Of a stretch of 64,000 nucleotides of DNA, positions 10,573-21,861 are shown one piece after another. Below the pieces are notes generated by a model. The model saw only the letters and a list, made by a program, of their open reading frames with translations, was not told the origin of the DNA and made no database searches. The DNA is from Branchiostoma floridae (lineage: Eukaryota; Chordata; Leptocardii; Amphioxiformes; Branchiostomatidae). Within the stretch, counting starts at the first letter, position 1. Each line of letters opens with the position of its first letter. The position numbers and the translations under genes were made by a program. The stretch is taken from positions 26,446,508 to 26,510,507 of the forward strand of contig NC_049980.1 in the NCBI RefSeq assembly GCF_000003815.2, written 5' to 3'.

Positions 10573-13500
10573 GTGAGTTTACAGATCAATTCTCAGTACA
10601 TGGCTTACAAACAGGTGTGGAAGACGTCATAGAAGTAGGTTTTGTGTTGGAACAGCAGGGGGTAGGGGGAAGATCAACCTAACATCATGGATTCTTGGGA
10701 TTCATGCAGTGTAGAAATCGTGCATCTCGTACGCAATGTGAACCGATTGTGTGCATCAGTTGGAAAGGGTATTGCCTGAAAATTGTCGAAAATTTCACAA
10801 AAGGAAATTGTGAGACATTCGTCTTGGACATTGGGTTTTCGAAAGGTTTGACATCGACATTTCAACTAGAATAGATATGCAATGTAGTGCACGAACATAT
10901 ATTGGTCGAGACAAAATTAGTTTTATATGATTACGTTTTGTGATCTCTTTTATTGTAATATTCGCAAATGTTCAGATTAAAACTACCCAATTTGTCAACG
11001 AGATAGATATTTATTTGCCCTGCAGAGTCCCGTCAGCTATGTAGGTATGTCAGCCATGTTGACGTCACAGGAACGTCCCCGGCTCATGTGCACATTCACA
11101 GTGATGTTAGACAGAACAGTTGGACGAGCAGCACGTCATCTTTCATGTAGGAGAAACAGTAGACGTGATGCGTCATGTTCCCTCGTGCCAGTCATCCTTA
11201 ACCTTAACTGCCATGTACTTCCGGATCCCCCTGATATCTTTGTCACTGCACAACAAAGTTCATCCCGAATTCTACATCACTTAAACAGCTTTCATGCAGA
11301 CAAAATATCACGTTTCTCTCCATATAGAATTGTCTTCCCCAGCACATCCCGGGAGGGGAGGGGTGCCTCATGACTAGTCATGTTGACTTCTACAGCTGAG
11401 CTTGTCCAATCGATGGCCACTTCAATCTTTTTGTGCAATTGATTTGTATTTCCATTTGTAACAGTAATCATTCGTTTGATTGGTTAACCACGACCATTCC
11501 TGTCCCCTCGAGGTGCCTTTTGTGCGGCCTCGGAAGAGAACCTTGTCCGGCAGCTGTTTAACGAGTCCAGGTACAGCCCGGATGTCAGGCCAGTCGTGGC
11601 TCCAACTGATGTTCTACCCGTCAACTTCAAGCTGTTGGTGATCCAAGTCATCGCTGTGGTAAATACGAAACGTTCATAGTCGTAGGTAGACCTGCATTTT
11701 CGTGTAGTATGCGTGGAAATATCTATTTTGCTTGTATAGGTAATATTCATTTATTTATTGAACATAAATTAGGTCACTGTTCTTCAAGATATTATTTATC
11801 AACACTAAAAAATACTAAGAAATTGATAATTAAGAAATATTTTGTTGCACCAAATTTCTACCGTTTTAGTGGCATTTGTCTTGGTGGGTCATTAACTTTC
11901 ATGGTAAAATCTCCTGTTTGTTTATAGAACGAAAAGGCGGAGTTTATGAGGACGAACGTGTGGGTGGAGCTGGTAAGTATCAAGTGAAGAACCGTTTGTA
12001 GAGTTCTAATCTTTTTCGACTCGTCCTGTCAATAGTTGTCAACCTTTTAACATATCGCTTGCTTTTGGTGATGGGCCTGATTGCTTCCTGATTGTATTAC
12101 CATGTATCCCCACTGCAGTCCTGGGTAGACTACCGACTGGCATGGAACAAGGAAGATTTTGACCACATCCCCAGCATCCGCGTGCCAGCAGAATCCGTGT
12201 GGAAACCAGACATTGTCCTGCTAAACAAGTGAGTTGTATTTCACGTCAATTAATTTTTTTTTAATTTCGTGCCCACAAAACACTAGCAACAAAACCCACA
12301 CATAGCACAAATTTCATTGTGAAGGCATTCTCATGATAATGAAAATATTGTTGGAACACAGATTTTATAATATCCAAATGTTAAATGGCAATAAAATGAT
12401 ATTAACATTAAAATTCACAGAATGTACTCAACATAATATTATGGGTTATCTTATCTTTTTCAGCAAAGACGGCCAATATGATGTTGCGCTCCACACAAAA
12501 GCAATCATTTCCAACGACGGGAGCGTGTACTGGCTGCCGCCGTCCATTTTCACGAGTGAGTGTTCTATCAACGTCCGTCACTTCCCCTTCGACAAGCAGA
12601 ACTGCACGCTCCAGTTCTCATCCTGGACATACAGCAAACGAGAGGTGGACTTGGTAAATCTTGGTTTTGTGTATGACGACTTTAAGCAAAGTGGAGAGTG
12701 GCAGATCGTGGACATCCCAAGCAGGAGGGTCGAGATTGAAGACAGTGTTTTTGTCATCTATGACTTCATGTTAGCCAGAAAGCCGCTGTTCTACATCGTG
12801 AACATGATCGTGCCCATCATCCTGCTGACTCTGCTGTCCATCCTGGTGTTCTACCTGCCTGTAGACTGTGGGGAGAAGGTCGGACTCTGTATCAACATTC
12901 TCCTGGCCTTGGTGGTGTTTGTGCTGCTGATCGCCGACATCATCCCCGCCACTTCTCTGGACATCCCCCTGATCGGCCGTTATCTGATGTTCACCATGAT
13001 CTTCGTCACCATAGAGACGGTAACAACGATTTACGTAAGTAACATCCACTTCCGCGGCGCGTCCACCCACGTCATGTCGCCATGGATACGGTACATCTTC
13101 CTGAAGCTGCTGCCGAGGCTGATGAAGGTTCCTCCTCCGGGGGAGGAGCAGGAAGAGGAAAGTACAAAGGAGAGCGCTAACGGTCATCCTCCGGGCGCTA
13201 ACGGAATCCACCCCTGGGGGGCTGAAGCCATCGAGCTCCGGAGGAGAAGGGAAGCAGCTGACGGCCGGCCCCCTGTCCCGCCCCGAACAGACCAGCCGCA
13301 TCTTTCCGCTGATCTTAGGGAGGCAGTGGGTCATGTGACTACCGTCTCAGACCACTATAGGGATGAGGACAATGACTCCGCGGTAGGGACCTCTTGGTTG
13401 TTTTCTGTGCACGTTTGGCTAGATGCCGGTGACCAATTGTCTGGGAGGAAACTGTGATACAGCTAAGGATATTACTATAGTAGAGCGCAGGATGGCATCC

Positions 13501-13757
13501 TTACTGCGAATTGCAACATAATATCTTTCTCTCACTTTTTAGTCCTAAAATCATCAGAAACATAAACTACACATGTAAATGTAATAAGGTATGTCTCATG
13601 GTATCCTTCCCTGACCTTTCAGGTGAGTGACGAGTGGAAGTTCGTGGCCACTATGATCGACTGGATCTGTCTACGCCTGTTCACCTTCGCTCTACTAGCC
13701 GGCAGCGTTGTCCTCTTCGCCGAGCCGTGGTACGAACAGTCCTTCCGACCGGGATAA
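10521..13757 (+). CDS. gene C: non-alpha (beta-like) nicotinic acetylcholine receptor subunit
   Basis: Predicted plasma-membrane cation-channel subunit, 468 aa. Joined exons: 10521-10572, 11513-11658, 11928-11972, 12119-12228, 12464-13382, 13623-13757. ATG 10521 starts a signal peptide ([18 protein letters not shown]). Cys-loop is C151-C165, loop B Trp172, and loop C ([10 protein letters not shown]) has no Cys pair, hence non-alpha. Residue numbering matches gene B through M2, and the unusual M2 residues Gly 2' (G258) and Asn 6' (N262) are shared. The M3-M4 loop is longer than in B and has Gly/Pro/Glu-rich sequence. The C-terminus is [12 protein letters not shown]. Tandem position, equal first four exon lengths and high similarity mark B and C as a recent duplicate pair. 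The gene is compact, with all introns under 1 kb. Confidence 0.92.
11513..11658 (+). CDS. gene C exon 2
   Basis: 146 nt: [19 protein letters not shown] onward to VIQVIAV. NES sequon conserved with B and D. Donor GTAAAT. Confidence 0.88.
11928..11972 (+). CDS. gene C exon 3: loop D
   Basis: 45 nt: [15 protein letters not shown]. Donor GTAAGT. Confidence 0.9.
12119..12228 (+). CDS. gene C exon 4: loop A region
   Basis: 110 nt: [20 protein letters not shown] onward to IVLLN, ending in phase 2. The loop A position is Leu rather than Tyr. Confidence 0.9.
12464..13382 (+). CDS. gene C exon 5: Cys-loop, M1-M3, cytoplasmic loop
   Basis: 919 nt, from [12 protein letters not shown] to EDNDSA, donor GTAGGG. 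The segment 12762-12920 (end of loop C to mid-M2) is almost identical to gene B 7898-8056, whereas the neighbouring sequence is clearly diverged. Confidence 0.93.
13623..13757 (+). CDS. gene C exon 6: M4 and C-terminus
   Basis: [20 protein letters not shown], rest of M4, [16 protein letters not shown]4 contains Trp and Arg (DWICLRLF) where B has RICLWLF. Confidence 0.9.
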   Translation: MSDEWKFVATMIDWICLRLFTFALLAGSVVLFAEPWYEQSFRPG

Positions 13758-13952
13758 CAAACCCAGTCCGCTGTTCTATATATGCAACGAACTATGTTAA
13801 GAACTGTCCTCCCGACATGTATATATCGCCTAGTTCGCCCAAGGCCGTTTACGCGTGGTACGGACAGCCCTTCCGACCGTACCCGGAAAACACGCCCAGT
13901 CCGCTGTTCTGTGATCACCGTGCTATATACCACGAACAGTCTTCCCGACATG
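13729..13952. repeat. diverged direct duplication of the gene C stop region
   Basis: CGTGGTACGAACAGTCCTTC at 13727-13746 spans the last codons of gene C. It recurs in the 3' flank as CGTGGTACGGACAGCCCTTC (13854-13873). CCCAGTCCGCTGTTCT follows in both copies, as does a CACGAAC/CGAAC...CCCGACATG block. Confidence 0.75.
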
Positions 13953-15689
13953 AATAACACTCACAACCCGCTAGCCTCTTCACCTTGTCACACCGCGAAA
14001 GTTTAAAGGAGAAGAAGTTGGGGATATTTATGAAGGTCACTTGGAAAGTCTTTGTCATATATATATATGCATATGAATGTATGCTGGTCTTAAAGTAGAC
14101 CGCGATTTGCATAATTGGCATGTGCATGCGTTCCAACTGCCTGGAGTTACGTGTGTTATATGCATTAAAGCCCTACCATGCATGAAAAATTCGATCTATC
14201 AAAGTTCCAAACAAAAACGACCCTGCAGTTCCAAAATTGATAACTTGGGGGCTCAAACCTACATTACTTTTTTCCCTGACGACAACTAACGCTACACAGA
14301 CAGAGACACACACGAAGAGACACACATATAAGCAAACACACTAAAGCAAGGTGGTGAAAAGGTTACAACTTACTTTGGATGAAAAACGGCTTTAGCACTT
14401 GAAATTCTTCCGTGGTTTACCAACATCTGCAGTGAAGCTTGCTCGTATTGAAGAAAATAATTCGGAAACCTCATACCCCGTGACATGGTTAGAGCTTTTG
14501 TACATTTCCTGTTTTATCTTGTCTCATTAATTATACTAATGAGGTTGTAATCAGAATAATTCATTTGAATTGATGGTCTGCTCTATCCACATCTCATATA
14601 ATAGCAGATGAAGAAAATCTTTATTAATAATTTTCAGAAGTAAATCTACAAAACGAACTATCCTAGCCACATACCTCCAAGCTACACCTGTGTACAGACT
14701 GTGTTGAAAGCGTGTTGGCTTTGATATAATGACACAGATTGGTCGTTGTCTTTGAAATCCGTAGATATGAATAAGCAGTGAACGGTTAAATACAGACATG
14801 GAGAAGTATAAAACCACACACCGACTCTGTTCTTTCTATCCAAATATGATTAAGATGAACATGAACATCACTGAGTCAGACGCGTCATCCTGGGTTGTTC
14901 AAAATAAAGTAAGACCCTTGAAGTTACTTTCCACTTGCTTAAAGGGATTTGATACGTTTTATTCGATCACCTTACTGTGCAAATAATTAGAAACATTAGA
15001 TATAATGTGTAGATATGACACTTTAGATGAGCCATGTTGATTTACCTTTTAACTGCTAGAATTCATTTTGAGGATAAGTTACAGAAGACCTCACTTACGT
15101 CCCTGGACTTTGTTGTGTCAATGACGTTTCCTTTTGTGTGGAGAACTGCTCTTAGAGATGTGTATCATATCGGTCTGGTATATTGTTCCTACTTTCCCTC
15201 ATGTAGTTTTTTGTATGTCTTAAGAGAAATTTGCTCTCTAAAGCCACCAACTAGAAGTTTATGGGGGGGGGGGGCAATACTGAGAGAAGGTGTATTGCTT
15301 TTGCTCAAGCAATGGTCTTTTTGCAAATTAGCAAAAAAGAATAAAAAGCTATTGTCGCTAAATATATATCGGATAATACTTTGTGTTCTGCTTCTGAAAA
15401 ATCCCGGAATATACCTATATATTTGATTAATCATTATGATCACAACTGTAGAGATTTGCATCGATGATCTTTAAAGAGCCATGTTAGCTATATGGATGTG
15501 CATGTAGAAAACCATTGATTGCTAAATGTCCATAAAGATCTTTTCGTTGACCGATTTTTCTAATATTTCAGTAGGAATTTTCGGATCGCAGCAAGTTCTT
15601 AGCAGCCTGGGTCGATAAACAGGCATCCTTGTGCGCAGGTGCTGAAGGGAGGAGTGAATTAAAATGAATCGCCAGGTTGACACAAAAAC

Positions 15690-16350
15690 GCGCGGCCGTG
15701 CGGAACGTACGTCGGCGCGGCGGCCAGGTGATTACAACCTCGCGCCGCACGTATTCCACTCACGTCGACGTCTGTTAGGCTCGTCTGGCGACGCCGCTAC
15801 GCAAGGACGTCACCGCTGACGACGGCACTGCGATCCGCCACGTTAAGCCGTGACGTTGGACGTCAGCTTGGCGTTGTTCTGTCTCCGTTGAGACGGAGAA
15901 ACGTAGAAGATTTTGTCATTTTCCAGACGCACGCGTGTAAAGACTCCAGGTTAGTGAGCGCGCGAAGACTCCAGGTGAGCAGGACGGGAAACCTTGGGAC
16001 GGAATTCTTGAGGAGGAGGGGTGCTTGTCGGGGCTGTGGACATTCAGAACGGAATTACCAAATCTGCGGGAGGAGGGGTGGTTTTAGATGGCATTTTAGA
16101 GGAAGAGGGACGCTTTTCGTGGGGGCTGTGGACATTTGGAACGAACCGGTGCAGACTTATTATCCGCCGTGTCACGTCTATTTCAGCACAGCGGTAAAAA
16201 CTCACCCGATGTTTTCTCTACATGATGAGAAATGAACCGCCCCATCCGTCAACGTCAACATTATAATTTTCCTTCCGGCTGTTGTGCGGGGGTGACCGGG
16301 AAGAGGCCCAGGTGAGCCCCGCTAACCAGCACCGACCGGCCAGCAGGAGG
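15690..16350. promoter_or_regulatory. CpG-rich block, possible distal promoter or noncoding exon
   Basis: Locally dense CpG in otherwise AT-rich DNA, with several donor-like sequences (CCAGGTTAGTG, CCAGGTGAGC twice, GGAGGTAAGG). It is 5.5 kb upstream of gene D and 2 kb behind gene C. No coding frame was recognised. It could be an untranslated first exon of D or an unrelated transcript. Confidence 0.25.
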
Positions 16351-16789
16351 TAAGGCAACCCCAGCACTCAGCAGAATTCTAACCATGAATAATGAGACAA
16401 ACAGGAGTAGTTTCACGGTGCCATTAAAACAGATTCCCATTGTAAAGCCGTTTAAAAGTTGGTAGTGCTATTTTTTTTATCACATGGCAGCTATCCATTC
16501 GATCATTTTGCTGATAAAACGGGTAAAAACGACTATCTAGCTGTTACTGGTTATGTTGGCGAGTTTTTGGTGGAAAATTGGTGGCTACTGTTCGCTCATC
16601 GGCATTTTGTATCTACTTGTGTACAGTACCGCATGCTTCGTGACTTATATTGCAGCTGTAGGGTCCGTTAGGAACAGACTGTCAGTAATGGTACCGGTGC
16701 CTCTAGATTACACGGTCAAAATTGAGAAATAAAATCAAGTTATCAGAATGCTACACATGAACGTAACTGTTTTATAGCAATGCTTGTCA

Positions 16790-17075
16790 TCAATGGCCAA
16801 TGCTAAACATCGACAGTCCTACAACAATACAATGGTTCATGCCCACTGACTGTCCACCGATAATGCTAAGTATGAATCGTTGTATTGCAGCTCATGTTTA
16901 GCATTATCCTACAACAACGCTGAACACGAACTGTACTGCAGCGACAATGCTAAACATAAACAATGCTCATCATGAACTTTCCTACAACAAAATAAAAGCT
17001 AAACACCCACTGTCCTACAAAAATGCTAAACATTCATTGCCTGCCTTCAACAATATTAATCATGATCTGTGTCCA
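16790..17075. repeat. degenerate tandem repeat
   Basis: Diverged units of about 30 bp around CACTGTCCTACAACAATGC and TAAACAT, some inverted (ATGTTTAGCATT). Confidence 0.6.
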
Positions 17076-17853
17076 ACAAAGTTACGTTGGAGACAACCCT
17101 TAGACCCGACCGTAGGTTCTGGCGCAACTACAGTCCAACACCCCTATTTCGGGGTTCAAGCCAACTGCGGGTGAGAGTTAGGCCATAGGGCTATGGTTAC
17201 ATACGTCGTGCGAAGTAAGGACATTCTTGGGATAGTGTGTTACCTGCAAGATGTAGCTATCTTAAATTTGATTGTTAATGGAAAGGCTGTCCAAGCTACT
17301 TGTCAAAGGGTTTGTTGTGTCATAGCCTACTTTTCAATTCTACGGCAACAAAATCGTACGACGTCCTACGACGAATGTTTCCGCACCCTTAGGGTTAGGG
17401 TATACAGGGGTACTCGGAACAGCTACACCCCCTTGCATTTTACCTTTCAAGATCTGGAGCACAATCGGATTTTTTTATTGAAATAACTTGGCGTTGCCAG
17501 AATTACTGGAAGCTGATTACGTTCATTATGACTCAATTACGATATTGGCTAACAAATTAGGAAAAACATTATGCTATAGATTGAAACATCCTACATTTTA
17601 TTGATCAGGAAGATTATGGCGCTGTCATGTGCCAGGTTATCTGCTTACTTGAGATCTGTAACGAGATTGTAAGTTGGCGTGAAAATTCAGCAATTTTCAA
17701 CAGAAGCGTGTTAAGCCTGCAATTACAAGGTTTGATTGGCGCAGTGTACAGAGTAAAAGCTGTTCCGTTGGAGTATTTGGAATGATCTCCATTTGTCAAT
17801 GTTTTTTTCATCTTTTTTTTTTTTAGTTCACTGCCTGTTCTATCACTCTATTT

Positions 17854-18207
17854 ATGTTACGGCACCCTACGGAGAATTTACCTTCAAGGACAGTCCCTGG
17901 AACTGGTTTATTCTACATTGGTGAGACAGATCGCTCACTGAGAACCAGATTCCTTGAACAAAAACGCCCTAGTTCGCTGTCGTCGGAAGTCTCTCAACAC
18001 ATCCACATTAAATCACCGTTCCATAACGTTTCACTGCATAAAGTCAGAATAGTGGGCAGTGAACATGAGTACTTTGTAAAAGGTTTAAAGAACGCCATAC
18101 ACATCGGGGCACTCCAGTCATCATTGAACAGGGACGGCAGGCGTTATAAACCTTTTGGCACATTTGACCAATTGCTGACGTCACCTATCCGCAAGATCAC
18201 GTGTTAA
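17854..18207 (+). mobile_element. Penelope-like retroelement remnant, GIY-YIG endonuclease domain
   Basis: Open frame of 117 codons. FYIGETDRSLRTRFLEQK matches the second half of the GIY-YIG motif with its following conserved Arg. SLNRDGRRY near the end matches the typical Penelope/Neptune C-terminal block, in which LNRDGGRY precedes the final residues. In these elements the domain lies C-terminal to a reverse transcriptase and cuts target DNA. No reverse transcriptase is visible upstream and the GIY half is lost, so this is a 5'-truncated, probably dead copy. Similarity runs about 17917-18183. The downstream CGAAGACCACAGTGGTCG resembles the usual element tail. Confidence 0.75.
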
Positions 18208-19739
18208 TAAGATGAGTTGTCTGTAACTCTCGCGAGTTTACGTTTTGGAGTGATCGGTCATCAGCATTGATCCTCGAAGACCACAGTGGTCGTTGAAATT
18301 TTGGTGTTTTGTGTTTGAAGTAATTTTGCGTTGTACTACCATCACAGATGAGCCTCCGTGATGATATCAAGTTCTGGTACTAACTAGCTTACATACATAC
18401 TGCCAAACGCACTATCAAATCCTAGCATTATCTAGCTTCTCCTCTTCCAAGTTTGTTATATTTTCTTTTTTTTTAAAGACTTAATTCAAGGAAATATAAT
18501 GAATTGTATTGCCAACGATACACACAAAATAACGTAAAAAAATAAACTGCATAAAAACCGAGACAACAAGTTCAGTCTATTTAAAATTAAAAAATTCAAA
18601 TTAACAAAAGATACCGTTAAATAATGTCGAAATACAAATAGAGTTTATAAGTTGATGTTGAGTATAAAGTAAGTAAATCAAAGTTCCCCACGTACCCCGA
18701 TACTTCTCCGGCTTCCCTCTCCGAGATGCGATGATAAACTTTGCCTTTTGGTAGAAGGATATCAAATTTTTAAAAGACTCAAAATGTAGATATTCAAAAC
18801 ACCTAGATCTAAAAATGAACATTCCATTTCCTATCGAAATAATGAGATTGTTCAAGGGGTAAGATGAATCCCCAAAGATGACTGTGAAAAACGTTAACTC
18901 TAAAACCAAAGCAATTTCCTTTGCACCTTAGTTCAGAAAGGGACAACGTGAACTCACTCCCAGGAGACATGGACGTATGTTTCCTCTTTATAATTACAGA
19001 AGAAGCATCAAATTCAAGGTTCGAAGACTTTTATAACAGGGTAAACATTTATAAAATAATCGATATTGAAAGTGTCTCAGACTTGGGTCAATAGTGGATC
19101 TGAGGAAGACCATTTTCCATGGTATATATGGGTCACAATAGTCGAATCAAGATGATCTAATTTCGTGAACTACAATAACGTGCTGTATAGAAACAAGAAA
19201 ATTCTTAAAGAGACTTTTGCTAATCTTGACATTTTTTACAGGTCGTAATTCTTTTGAACTGTTCTTATACCAATATCCAATATCCTCGATTGTTTATTAC
19301 TCTGATAAGTAAACTTTAGTATTCTGATGTGATGGTAACAATAAGCTGCAGATACCTTAATGGGTCACATATATTCGAATACATCAAATAAAAATCATGG
19401 TATGACATCAGGTGCCCATCTTTAGATAGTAAGTCATTGATAAATAAATATTTCTATTCAACATAGCAGAATAAAACAGTTTTGTTGTCAACAACGATAT
19501 TAGAGTTATTCCAAAGTATTTGCTGTCTCACACAGTCTGACGTCGTGGGTACAATATATTGAAATTGAAACCAAGGGTCAAGATCCTCAGAGAGGAATTT
19601 TGTAAGAATTATTCAAGGACGTCGCAGACTGCAGCTGAAATAAGGGCAATAGGCTCAGACAGAGGCGAGGGTAGAAAATGACTGATCATGATGTGAACCA
19701 ACCATTCAGGATCCATTCTCAGCAACAAGATGCTTCACT

Positions 19740-20450
19740 GCTGCCTAACCTGTTACGTTCCTGGAATTAGCTTCTTTACTCCCAAATCACCTGATGCATT
19801 CCAGGCATCAGCCAGCTTCTCTACTTCAAAACCCGATCAGGATGCCTCACCACTTCCAAACCTAAACGTTCCCGGTATCAACTAGATGGTCAGCTTCCAA
19901 ACCTGATCCATCCAAGGAATTAGCTTCTTTATATTGCTCCCAAATCACCTGATGCATTCCTGGCATCAACCAGCTTCTCTACTTCAACCTGATCCATGAC
20001 CGGCGTGACGACGCTTCACCGCTTCCAACCCTGATACGTTCCTGGTATTGTCTAGATTGTTAACTTCCAAACCTGATCTATTCCTGGCATTCATTCACGT
20101 TGCTCGTTAACTTAAATTCATTTTTGGTTTTAACTAGCCTCTTAACCGCCAAATCATCTAACCCAATTCCATCGTTAACTAACTCCTCTACGTCCAAATC
20201 TGGTCTATTCCTAGCATCACCTGGCAGGTCTTCTGCTAAATCATCCAATCTGTTTATGGCATTAACTAGTATTTTCTATTGTCAGATTTATCCATTCATG
20301 ATTAGCTTTTCTACTGCTAAACCAGTTGATCCATCCCTGGCATTAACTACCTTTACTTCCACATCACCTGCTCCAATCCTAGCATAAATTAACTTCATTA
20401 CTTCCAAATCATCACTTATTCCATTTCTTAGCCTTAGTCCTAACTTTTTA
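19740..20450. repeat. degenerate minisatellite
   Basis: Roughly 45-50-bp diverged units combining CTTCCAAACCTGATCCATTC, CTGGCATTAACTAG and CTTCTCTACTTC. An open frame inside it at 20100-20387 reflects the repeat and is not read as a gene. Confidence 0.7.
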
Positions 20451-21332
20451 CATAACTATGGCCCTGTGTATGAACTTGTAAGAGGGTTCAAAAGACGAAA
20501 TGACAATCAGATTTCTTAGCAAGACTAGCTAATTATTGAACGACTAATTAAGTACCAAACGGTTGTTTGATAAAAAGAAAATATGTTTCTAACGCTAACA
20601 AGGTTACGACTGGATCTCACGATTGATTAAAGACGTCACTTCTTTCATGATCTTTTAAAATATAGTGTACACTGACTTTGCCATATTCAAATAGAAACTA
20701 CTATAATCTAATTAAACATAGACACACTGAGACACATAGACATGCACACACAGAAAAAGAGAGAGAGAAGCATATATTTACTAATCTACATTTACCTAAT
20801 CCAACCCCATATAATCATAAACGTGTGGACATGTAACGCTTCGCGCCACCTGACCCAATTTGAGAACATGTTCCTTCCTCCCGCGGCCCTGCGGTCCCTT
20901 CATTATGTATTTAATCTGCGGAGATGCCGCTCTGTGGAGATCGCCTCATTACACCCGTCATAAAACCTGCCAATTGCAGCGACCCGAGCCTGCTGTACAC
21001 ATTAAAACTCATCAGGTGAAAAAGCCGTGAGTTGTTCAACGTGCTTTTAAAATCTATCACATGGGACAAATCTTCAAAATAAACAGTGTCTATATCTTCC
21101 TCACAAAAATCATCTACATATAACGCAGCTCTTAAAAGAATCACTCATATGTGTGACGTATACCCTGTTCTAATTTACCCCTGTGTACATGATACATCCT
21201 CTTGAAAACTAATCTTGTAGATATGAAATATGCTGTTCAATATCCATAATGTATAAATTTATATGGCATATCCTCCGAAACGGATTATACATATTTCATA
21301 CAAACTAATCAGGAACCCACCATTATAGCTAA

Positions 21333-21351
21333 TCTCTCTCTCTCTCTGTAC

Positions 21352-21412
<61 letters not shown>
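21333..21412. repeat. compound microsatellite (TC)n (TA)n (TG)n
   Basis: Short TC, then TA, then about 24 TG dinucleotides, some 380 nt upstream of the gene D start codon. Confidence 0.95.
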
Positions 21413-21774
21413 CATGTATATCTATATATAATATTCAGCTACAGTGCTGATGTTATCATCCCTAGATACCAAACGGTTCCTTTTCTTTCTCCACTACGAC
21501 AGGCCAAGTGTCGGTGCGCATGCTGTTTCTGTGGGGTTCAGCAGACTCAAACTGCCCCTCCCCTCCACTGGATTTCCACCTGTCCTGTCGGCTGACTCCG
21601 TCCGCCATTCATCCACCCATGGCCTTTGACCTCTCCGGTGTTTGGCGGCGATCAATGCGGGTTTAGGAGTCACGTGTGTTGCGGACGGCTGGGCGCTGTG
21701 TTGGGCTGCTGGCAGGACGGCGGGCCGTTGGATCGGCGGTGCGTCAGGCTTTACTTGCGGGGCCCGCAGCTAGC

Positions 21775-21795
21775 ATGAACACGGCTGCACCATGA
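21775..21795 (+). promoter_or_regulatory. upstream ORF overlapping the gene D start codon
   Basis: ATG at 21775 opens a 7-codon frame (MNTAAP, stop TGA at 21793-21795). That TGA overlaps the gene D ATG (21792-21794) in the sequence CCATGAGG. If the transcript starts upstream, translation of D would need leaky scanning or termination-reinitiation. Confidence 0.5.
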
Positions 21796-21861
21796 GGAGA
21801 CGCCTCCCGGCATGGCTGCGGATGTTCACCTCCTGGGTATGGATTACCTTGCTTTGTAAAG
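21792..21861 (+). CDS. gene D exon 1: signal peptide
   Basis: 70 nt, [20 protein letters not shown] then LCK, ending in phase 1; donor GTAAGT. Arg-rich N-region followed by a hydrophobic core. It lies in a GC-rich neighbourhood typical of a promoter-proximal exon. Confidence 0.75.

Larger units (their letters stand above)
13758..21791. other. C-D intergenic region
   Basis: No receptor exon found. Contents in order: the duplicated gene C terminus; a possible ATTAAA poly(A) signal at 14164-14169; a 12-G run at 15263-15274; a CpG-rich block at about 15690-16350; a degenerate repeat at about 16790-17075; a Penelope-like fragment at 17854-18207; a degenerate repeat at 19740-20450; and a microsatellite before gene D. 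The rest is AT-rich with no supported gene. Confidence 0.6.
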
